Shown: one piece after another, positions 55,433-62,247 of the stretch
Position numbering within the stretch: the stretch's first letter is position 1
Layout: the number at the start of each line of letters is the position of its first letter
From: Nakamurella panacisegetis
Lineage (GTDB): Bacteria; Actinomycetota; Actinomycetes; Mycobacteriales; Nakamurellaceae
Reading direction: 5' to 3'
Assembly: GCF_900104535.1 (NCBI RefSeq)
Contig: NZ_LT629710.1
Location: 806,001-870,000 of the forward strand
DNA: 64,000 bases
Position numbers and translations under genes: made by a program
The notes under the pieces: generated by a model
The model's database searches: none
The model's input: only the letters and a program-made list of their open reading frames with translations
What the model was told of the DNA's origin: nothing

Positions 55433-55801
55433 ATGACGAGCCGGACCGATCTGCCGCTGACCGACGTGGCGTGCTGCGCCCCGCTCACCCGCGTGCCCTT
55501 GACCGCGGCGGACGCCTCCGCCCTGGCTCAGACACTGAAGGCCATCGCCGACCCGACCCGACTGCGGTTGCTGTCCATGGTCGCCGCGCACGAGGGCGGC
55601 GAGGCGTGCGTCTGTGATCTGACCGAGCCGCTCGGCCTGACCCAGCCGACCATCTCCCACCACCTCAGGGTCTTGGTCGACGCCGGGCTGCTGACCCGCG
55701 ACAAGCGAGGCGTGTGGGCGTACTTCACGTTGGTGCCGGGTGCGTTGGACTCCCTCGCCGCGGTGCTGTCCAGCCAGGACCCGGCAGTGGTCACGGCCTG
55801 A
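55433..55801 (+). CDS. arsR: ArsR arsenic-responsive repressor
   Basis: The 122-residue winged-helix protein has the metalloid-sensing pattern EACVCDLTEPLGLTQPTISH (CVC at the start of the DNA-binding helix) and an N-terminal VACCAPL that may supply more ligands. It diverges from arsM-acr3-arsC-arsC and should release DNA on binding As(III). An imperfect palindrome lies 20 bp upstream. Confidence 0.92.
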   Translation: MTSRTDLPLTDVACCAPLTRVPLTAADASALAQTLKAIADPTRLRLLSMVAAHEGGEACVCDLTEPLGLTQPTISHHLRVLVDAGLLTRDKRGVWAYFTLVPGALDSLAAVLSSQDPAVVTA

Positions 55802-55826
55802 CCGGCGGCTCCGGAGGTGCCCCGGC

Positions 55827-56216
55827 TCAGACGAGGAAGACCAGCGCGCACAGCCAGGCGGACAACAGTCCCAGCACGGCGCCGGCTCCGATCCAGCGAA
55901 GGACCGGCAGATTCCGCGACAGCCACAGCGCGGGCCCGAGACCGCCCGCGACGAGGACGTTGACGGCAATGGCCAGGATCGGGCGGTCCGCCAGCCCCGA
56001 CGAGAGCACGTAGACCGCACTGGCCACGAGGAACAGGGTGAATCCGGACAGGGCCAGCCCGGGCCCCCACGGGACGGGCTCGCCGCCCGCGCGCCACTCC
56101 TCCACCCAGGCCCATTCGACCGGTTCGTACTGGTCGACCGATTCCTCGGCGTGGACCGGCTCATCGAGATCGGCCGGTTCAGCGTCGCCTGACCGTGGGT
56201 CCGACGGCGTGTTCAC
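55827..56216 (-). CDS. DUF2537 membrane protein
   Basis: The C-terminal part is a small protein with four membrane helices (ALSGFTLFLVASAVYVLSS ... VLGLLSAWLCALVFLV) and a conserved WAWVEEWRAGGEPVPWGPG before them, typical of the actinobacterial DUF2537 family (M. tuberculosis Rv0882-like). The start is uncertain: GTG 56216 gives 129 residues, while a TTG at 56396 would overlap the methyltransferase gene. It follows that gene on the same strand, as in mycobacteria. Function unknown. Confidence 0.75.
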   Translation of the reverse strand: MNTPSDPRSGDAEPADLDEPVHAEESVDQYEPVEWAWVEEWRAGGEPVPWGPGLALSGFTLFLVASAVYVLSSGLADRPILAIAVNVLVAGGLGPALWLSRNLPVLRWIGAGAVLGLLSAWLCALVFLV

Positions 56217-56373
56217 CTCGGGGTCCGGCGTCCGCGTGACCACCTGCAGCACCCTCGGCGCCGAGTCCTGCGGCCCCACGGACGGGTCGCCGTGCGGCCC
56301 GGTCACGGCCGGCCAGCGATCGGCAGTCGGGTGAACGAAGCTTCCATCAGCACAGTCTGCCGCACGCCGTCGG

Positions 56374-57174
56374 TCATCCGGTCGCGATCTCGGCAAAGGC
56401 GATGGCGCCGGCGGTGGCCACGTTCAGCGAGTCGACACCGGGCGCCATCGGTATGCGCACCTGCAGGTCGGCCGACTCCAATGCCGCGTCGGTCAGCCCT
56501 GGCCCTTCCGAGCCCAGGAGCACGGCCACCTTCCGGCCGGCCAACCCGGCTTGCCGCAGCGTCACCGCCGACGGTTTCGGGGTCAGCGCGGTCACGGTGA
56601 AACCCTTGCTGCGCAACAACTCCGCCGGGGCAGGCCATGACCCGGACAACCCGGCGAACGGAACCAGCAACACCGTACCCATGGACACCCGGACACTGCG
56701 GCGGTACAGCGGGTCCGCGCAGCCCTCACCCAGGAGGACCGCCCCGATCCCCAACGCGGCCGCGTTGCGGAAGATCGACCCGAGGTTCTCGTGGTCGCCG
56801 ACGCCTTCCAGCACGGCCACCGAGCGGACCGAATCCAGAAGCTGCGCCGTGGGCGGGAAGGCGATCCGGTCGGCGGTGGCCAACACCCCGCGGTTCAGGT
56901 GGAACCCGACCACCCGGGCCATCAGGTCAGCGGACGCCACATAGAACGGCGCCTCCAGGTCACTCAGATCCGGGGCCAGTTCGTCGAACCGGCCCCGGAC
57001 CCCCAACAGGGCGCGCACCGGGTAGGCCGATGCAATCAGCCGACGGACCACGACGGTGCCTTCGGCGATCACCAGCCCGCGGCCGCCGGGCCGGTCGGGT
57101 CGGCGGTCGGCCGTCGTCAGGTCGCGGAAGTCGTCGAGGCGAGGGTCGGCGGGGTCGGTGATGTGGATCGGCAT
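56374..57174 (-). CDS. SpoU-family RNA 2'-O-methyltransferase
   Basis: The ATG at 57174 gives 266 residues. The N-terminal substrate-binding domain (1-105) is followed by a SPOUT knot with all three motifs: ENLGSIFRNAAALG, VLLGSEGPGL and IPMAPGVDSLNVATAGAIA. It methylates ribose 2'-OH in rRNA or tRNA. The M. tuberculosis counterpart in the same gene order is Rv0881. The target site cannot be read from the sequence. Confidence 0.9.
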   Translation of the reverse strand: MPIHITDPADPRLDDFRDLTTADRRPDRPGGRGLVIAEGTVVVRRLIASAYPVRALLGVRGRFDELAPDLSDLEAPFYVASADLMARVVGFHLNRGVLATADRIAFPPTAQLLDSVRSVAVLEGVGDHENLGSIFRNAAALGIGAVLLGEGCADPLYRRSVRVSMGTVLLVPFAGLSGSWPAPAELLRSKGFTVTALTPKPSAVTLRQAGLAGRKVAVLLGSEGPGLTDAALESADLQVRIPMAPGVDSLNVATAGAIAFAEIATG

Positions 57175-57212
57175 CGTCACGTGCTGATGTGGCTGGTTCG
57201 TTCGGCCCGCGG

Positions 57213-57635
57213 TCAGTGGCCGGCGAGCTCGTTGAGGATGACGGCCGCGCGGTGCAGGGTTTCCCGGTCCTTGGGTGGCAGCTCGGCCAGCAGCTGGGCC
57301 AGCCACGCCTCACGGGCCTCGACGTAGCTCTCCATCCGACGGATCCCGTCCTCCGTGATCTCGACCAGCACCTGACGACCGTCGGCCGGGTTGTCCTTGC
57401 GGATCACGGCGCCGGCGCTCTCCAACCCGTCGACCACCCGGGTGATCGACGGCGGGCGAACCTGTTCACGGACCGCCAGATCGCCCGCGGTGATCGGTCC
57501 CTCGCGCCAGATGATGGCCAGAGCCGAGATCTGCGTCAGCGTCAGGTCGTGGGTGGGGTGCTGCTGCCGCATCCGTCGGGTCATCCGATGGATGGCGAGG
57601 CGGAGTTCGTTGGCCAGCGGGGCGACGTCAGGCAT
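57213..57635 (-). CDS. MarR-family transcriptional regulator
   Basis: This 140-residue protein has the helix LTQISALAIIWREGPITAGDL, recognition helix around VRPPSITRVVDGLESAGAV and wing RKDNPADGRQVLVEITEDG. Its ATG is preceded by AAGGTG. It matches the MarR gene in the same position in mycobacteria (Rv0880). A 7-bp inverted repeat about 70-100 bp upstream may be its operator. It lies 38 bp upstream of the methyltransferase gene on the same strand. Confidence 0.88.
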   Translation of the reverse strand: MPDVAPLANELRLAIHRMTRRMRQQHPTHDLTLTQISALAIIWREGPITAGDLAVREQVRPPSITRVVDGLESAGAVIRKDNPADGRQVLVEITEDGIRRMESYVEAREAWLAQLLAELPPKDRETLHRAAVILNELAGH

Positions 57636-57705
57636 GTCGTTGGTTCACCTTACTTTTGGGGGTCGAGCCGAGGGCCGCGACCGGAACCGCCACCTGCTGT
57701 GAGCA

Positions 57706-57732
57706 CTTGTGTAAAGACGCGGATCATACAAG
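57706..57732. promoter_or_regulatory. Candidate MarR operator upstream of the marR and DUF2530 genes
   Basis: CTTGTGT (57706-57712) and ATACAAG (57726-57732) form an inverted repeat with one mismatch and a 13-bp spacer, in the divergent region between marR (minus) and DUF2530 (plus). It is A/T-rich relative to its surroundings. Long spacing for a MarR dimer lowers confidence. Confidence 0.35.
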
Positions 57733-57829
57733 AGCCTTTCGCATCGCTACACGTGACCAACGGTCCGGACCCCGTTCGCGTTCCGGGCCGGGCGGACGGT
57801 GACCACCGGCCGGACACTACGCTGGACCC

Positions 57830-58123
57830 GTGGCCGTCGACGGGACGAACGAGCAGCCGTACACGCCGCCGCCCCTGCCCCCGGTCCGGTCGAACCTGTT
57901 CCATATCGTGGCCCCGCTGACCGGGGTCTGGTTCGTCGTGCTGGCCGTCCTGATGACCCAGATTCCGGGCCTGCGCGCGCACGACCACCTGATCTGGCTG
58001 TGGACGGCGGCGGCCGGGACCTTCCTCGGCGGCCTGGGTCTGTCGATCTACGGCTGGCAGCGCAGCGCCGCCCGGCGCGGGCGGCGGTCGGCCCAGCCGA
58101 TGGCTCTCGACGAGAAGATCTGA
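57830..58123 (+). CDS. DUF2530 membrane protein
   Basis: The GTG at 57830 gives 97 residues: a Pro-rich N-terminus (1-22), two membrane helices (about 27-46 and 55-75) and a basic tail. This is the small actinobacterial DUF2530 family, found next to the same MarR gene in mycobacteria (Rv0879c-like). It converges on the large ATPase gene. Function unknown. Confidence 0.85.
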   Translation: MAVDGTNEQPYTPPPLPPVRSNLFHIVAPLTGVWFVVLAVLMTQIPGLRAHDHLIWLWTAAAGTFLGGLGLSIYGWQRSAARRGRRSAQPMALDEKI

Positions 58124-58151
58124 CCGGACGGTGACCTGCTCGACGGCCTGA

Positions 58152-61100
58152 TCAGCTCAGCCCGTCCTCGGCGAAGGTCAGCGGATCACCGGCCGCGGCC
58201 GCCACGGCCAGCGCCCGGTCACTCCAACGCCCGGCCAGGTGCGCGACCGCCCGGCCTATCCCGTCGGGCGATCCGTCGGTGACCACGCCGTCCCCCGGCC
58301 CGGGCCACCACCGCACCCGCCGCGGCGCGCCGTCGTGGTCCACGGTCAACTCGGGGTCCGTGGTCAAGCCGCTCGGAAAGGTGACGGCCAGGGTGACGGC
58401 GGCCCGCGCGGCGGCCGCCGACTCGGCGTCCGACAGCGGCGCCCCGACGGCTGCCGACGGGACACGGACGACCTCCGACGCCAGTTCCAGTTCCAGCGCC
58501 GCGGCCACCGCGTCGGGTGCAGCGCCGCCGGCCACCAGACGTCCGGGATCGAGCACCTGGGCCAGCCACGGCCGGTCGAGCACCAGGGCGTCGGCGGCCG
58601 CCACCACGGCACCGTTCAACGCCCGCACCAGGTCCGGTAGGCGCAGTCGGGGATCGCGTTCCAGCACGGTCTCCGCCGCGGCGGTCAGCGCGGGGACCGC
58701 ACCGGCCGGGACAACCCGGCCCTGGTCGGCCAGACGGTCCAGCAGGTCCTGGCCGTCCGCGTCGGAGGCGTCGGTCAGCACCCCGATCGCCGCCGCCACC
58801 GCTGGGTCGACGGCCACCGGGAGCGGGTCGTACAGGCCGGTCAGTACCACCGCGTCGGGACGCCGCCAATAGGTCGGCGGGTGCCCGCCGAGCCGGGCGT
58901 AACGGGTCAGCCACCATCGGGTGTAGGACGGTGCCGGTTCTCCGGTCAGTGTGGCCCGCGCGGCCGGGTCGGCGGCCAACATCGTCAGCAACTCCGGCCA
59001 GCGATCGTCATCGACCAGATCGAGGTCGGCGACGGCATCGAAGGCGTCCGGCGGCAACGCCTCGCCGACCACCTCGGACCACCACTCGTCCAGGTCCGGC
59101 AGATCGGCGTCCCGATCGTCGACGCGCACGATCTTCAACCCGGTCCGCACCCCGACCAGGGAGAGAGTTTCCGGCGGCAGTTCCGACCACGGGGCACCGA
59201 CCAGCGGCAGGTCGGCGTCGGCGGCCAGCACGCCGGCCAGCGGCGCCCCCGGGGCCAGCAACTCGGCCGCCGGCCAGGGCTGCCCGTCGACGTCGGTCAA
59301 CACCACGTCGTCCAGCAGGCCTCCGGCCGGCGCGCCGCTGCGGGCCAGGTCGAACGCCAGATCGGCCAGTTCGCTCAGTTCGCCCAGGTCTGGATCGTCG
59401 TCCTCCAGGTCCTCCCGGAAGCGGGCGAACACCTCGATCAGCGCCGGGTCCGAGACCAGGGCGGCCGCGTCGGCCGGCCCCGCGCCGAGCCGGGACAGCA
59501 AGGGATGCACGGCATCCGGGTGCACGATCCGCAGGTCAGGGGCCAGCGCCACCGCCCTGGTCAGGACGTGTCGGTCGATCGCGTCAGCCGCCGGCAGCAG
59601 CAGACCGGCCGGCCCGATCCGCCGGCCGCCGCCGATCAGCGGCACCGGAAGGTTCGCCAGGTCCTCGGAATCCTGGTCGGCCAGCGCCGAGTACACGTCG
59701 CGCCAGAACGCCGGTTCGTCGTCCAGGCCGGCCAGGGCCGCCGTCGCGTCGGCCAGCGGGAGGATGCTCACCCCGAGCATCCGCAGCGCGTCCAGGTCCG
59801 ACGGGTGGTGCGGCGGCGGCAGCAGTCCCGGAACGGCGCGCCCGAGCAGAAAGGCCGCCTCGTCCGAGATCCCGGTGATCACGCAGGCCGAGGAGGGGAC
59901 GACGAGGTCGCCCAGTGTGGAGACCAGGACCGGCGACCGTGACAACCGGCGCACGATGCCCGCGCGAAGAGTGGCGTCGACCGGACCGAGCGGGAACCCG
60001 GCCGTCGGAACCAGGGACAACCGGCGTCCCGGCGCGACGGCCTCGGCCAGGTCGACGTAGGCCTGGGCCGCCTGGGCCAGCAGGTGGTCGGTGAGCGGAC
60101 CGGACGCGAGCCGCCGCCGGGTGTCGTCCACCGGGAAGGTGCCGATGAGGCGGGCCGGGAGCGAGAGCGGCTCGTCGGTCGGCGTCGGCGCCCCCAGGAA
60201 GTGCGGCGCCGGGACGGCGACGTCGAACAGATCGACCGCCGCCGGGACCTCGACCGGCTCCGGCCAGACCCAGGTCAGTGTCCACTCGTCACGGGCCCGT
60301 TCCTCCACCGGACGATCGGCCAGCAACGCCGCCGGGATCGTGCCCGAACGGGCCCCGGTGACGTACCGGGTCGACTCCACTCCGGCGGTGATGACCGTGA
60401 CGCCCTCGTCGAGGTCCTCCCGGGTGAGCATGCGGTCTGGTCGGCCGGGCAGCACCACCTCGACCACGGCCAGCCCGGGCAGGGCCCAGAGCAACTCGTC
60501 GCCGAGGTCGTCGAGCATCTTCCTGACCTCGGCGCGGACCTCCTCCCGGAGCGGCAGGCGGACCTGCGTGTCGAACCCGTCCGGCACCGGGTCGGAGCGC
60601 AGGTCGGCCTCCGGGACGGGCCACGGCAGCCGCAGGGCGGGCACCTGGCCGGCCCGGGCGGCCAGCTCCGCGGTCAGATCCGCGTGGTCCAGTTCGGTGA
60701 CGGCCGCGGTGGTCCGGGCCCGGGAGAACGCGATTCCACCCGTGCGGGACACGACTGCCGGTTCGTCGGACACGGCCATCACCGCGGTGAAGCCCACCCC
60801 GAAATGACCGACCGTGGCGCCCCGGCCCCGTTTCGCCGACGCGCGCAAGGAGGCCAGGCCGGACACGCCGGCCGCAGTCAGTGGGGCACCGACGTTGGCC
60901 GCGCGCAACTCGCCGGCGCTGTCCAGGCTGAAGCGAACCCGGCCCGGGACGCCCATCTCCCGGGCCGCGTCGACCGCGTTCGCGGCCAGCTCGATCAGCA
61001 GCCGGCCGGCGTACCCGCCGGTGGCCAGTGCCTCCTCGGCGTTCGCGTCCTCCCGGAACCGCGCCGGCGAACGGGACCAGGCGTCCAGGACGGACGAGCG

Positions 61101-61160
61101 CAGCCCGGCCGTCCCGAACGGGTCGGACGCCGGGGCGGTCAGTCCTTGCCCGGCGACCAC
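58152..61160 (-). CDS. Large protein with N-terminal sacsin-like GHKL ATPase domain
   Basis: With GTG 61160 the protein has about 1,002 residues; CTG 61142, overlapping the DUF3027 stop by 4 bp, is an alternative. The N-terminus is a Bergerat ATPase: LLIELAANAVDAAREMG (Glu57, Asn61), SAKRGRGATVGHFGVGFTAV with the lid glycines at 118-124. This resembles the Hsp90-like domain of sacsin. The remaining roughly 750 residues are acidic, Ala/Leu/Asp-rich and not recognised. It lies immediately downstream of DUF3027 in one operon. A chaperone-like role is only a guess. Confidence 0.82.
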   Translation of the reverse strand: MVAGQGLTAPASDPFGTAGLRSSVLDAWSRSPARFREDANAEEALATGGYAGRLLIELAANAVDAAREMGVPGRVRFSLDSAGELRAANVGAPLTAAGVSGLASLRASAKRGRGATVGHFGVGFTAVMAVSDEPAVVSRTGGIAFSRARTTAAVTELDHADLTAELAARAGQVPALRLPWPVPEADLRSDPVPDGFDTQVRLPLREEVRAEVRKMLDDLGDELLWALPGLAVVEVVLPGRPDRMLTREDLDEGVTVITAGVESTRYVTGARSGTIPAALLADRPVEERARDEWTLTWVWPEPVEVPAAVDLFDVAVPAPHFLGAPTPTDEPLSLPARLIGTFPVDDTRRRLASGPLTDHLLAQAAQAYVDLAEAVAPGRRLSLVPTAGFPLGPVDATLRAGIVRRLSRSPVLVSTLGDLVVPSSACVITGISDEAAFLLGRAVPGLLPPPHHPSDLDALRMLGVSILPLADATAALAGLDDEPAFWRDVYSALADQDSEDLANLPVPLIGGGRRIGPAGLLLPAADAIDRHVLTRAVALAPDLRIVHPDAVHPLLSRLGAGPADAAALVSDPALIEVFARFREDLEDDDPDLGELSELADLAFDLARSGAPAGGLLDDVVLTDVDGQPWPAAELLAPGAPLAGVLAADADLPLVGAPWSELPPETLSLVGVRTGLKIVRVDDRDADLPDLDEWWSEVVGEALPPDAFDAVADLDLVDDDRWPELLTMLAADPAARATLTGEPAPSYTRWWLTRYARLGGHPPTYWRRPDAVVLTGLYDPLPVAVDPAVAAAIGVLTDASDADGQDLLDRLADQGRVVPAGAVPALTAAAETVLERDPRLRLPDLVRALNGAVVAAADALVLDRPWLAQVLDPGRLVAGGAAPDAVAAALELELASEVVRVPSAAVGAPLSDAESAAAARAAVTLAVTFPSGLTTDPELTVDHDGAPRRVRWWPGPGDGVVTDGSPDGIGRAVAHLAGRWSDRALAVAAAAGDPLTFAEDGLS

Positions 61161-62191
61161 TGGTCGTCCGGCTCGGCGGCCGCGTCGAGCAGGGCGGCCT
61201 CTTCCAGTTCGGCCTCGGCCAGTTCGGCGCCGACGATGTACGGGTCGGCCCACTCGTCGAGCGCGGGGTCGCTGACCTCGAGTGGCGGCGGGCCCTCGAC
61301 CGCGATGCGGCGGTGGACCTCCAGCGTGAGTTCGTCGATGACGGTGTCGGTCGCGGCCGATCGGGCCGGCATGACGATCACCGTCTCGGAGTGGGCGCCG
61401 CAGCCGTAGCCGGCATCGACCACCCGACCGTCGGCCGGGGAGAGGTCATTGCCGCACGCTCCGAGCAACTGCCCGAGCGAGCCGGCCAACGGCAGGTAGA
61501 ACGCGCACGTGACGCAGTGGGCCGGCGCGGCCAGCGCCATCTCGTCGCCCGGCCCGAACCGACCGTCGTGCAGACGCTCGGCAAAGTCGACGCGGCCCTC
61601 GCGGGACATCACCCGGACGCGCCCCAGTCCGATCTCGGTGGCGACGGCCTCGACGGCCGGATCGTCGGACTGCAGGTAGGCCGGGACGATCCGCGGGTCG
61701 TCGGGCGAGGGCGGCAGCAGGTCGCCGGCGCCGAGATCGCCGGGCCGGATCCGCTCGTCCCAGGGAATCCAGGCCGGAGCCAGCAGGGCTCCCTCTCCCG
61801 GCAGCAGGACGACCTCGCTGACCGTCGGATGGGACGCGTCGAGCACCGCGAGGGTGACCGACCAGTGCCAGCCCTGGTACCCCGGCTGATTGGCCCGGAA
61901 ATTCGCCGTGACGGCCACGTCGTCCTCGGCCACGGCGAGCAGAAACTCGCCGACGTCGGACGGATCGAGGGCCTCGGCTTCGGCGGCGGATCGGGCCAGG
62001 CTGGTCGCGGTCTCGTCGAGGATCACCACGACCGGGCCGGCGGTGGCCGCATCAACCTCGCTGACCTGCTCCGATACGGGTTCGTCGGCTCCGCCGGCGG
62101 TCGGCTCGGCATCGGCGTGGACATGGTCGACCAGGGCGGTGGATGCTGGGTTGGAACTCACCAGTCCATCTTGCCGCATCCGTTCCCCCAC
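61139..62191 (-). CDS. DUF3027 family protein
   Basis: The GTG at 62191 has an excellent GGGAGGTGA site and gives 350 residues. The family core includes NQPGYQGWHWSVTLAVLD, PAWIPWDERIRPGDLGAGDLLP and a Cys/His set (HCVTCAFYLP, GACGN, GYGCGAHSE) that could bind a metal. The order and divergence from the MFS gene match M. tuberculosis Rv0877/Rv0876c. It is acidic and probably cytosolic. Function unknown. Confidence 0.85.
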   Translation of the reverse strand: MGERMRQDGLVSSNPASTALVDHVHADAEPTAGGADEPVSEQVSEVDAATAGPVVVILDETATSLARSAAEAEALDPSDVGEFLLAVAEDDVAVTANFRANQPGYQGWHWSVTLAVLDASHPTVSEVVLLPGEGALLAPAWIPWDERIRPGDLGAGDLLPPSPDDPRIVPAYLQSDDPAVEAVATEIGLGRVRVMSREGRVDFAERLHDGRFGPGDEMALAAPAHCVTCAFYLPLAGSLGQLLGACGNDLSPADGRVVDAGYGCGAHSETVIVMPARSAATDTVIDELTLEVHRRIAVEGPPPLEVSDPALDEWADPYIVGAELAEAELEEAALLDAAAEPDDQWSPGKD

Positions 62192-62247
62192 GACTCACCT
62201 CCCGAGTCCCGGATGGTGCGCGGCAGCGGGCGAGCGTGGGGCAGGAT

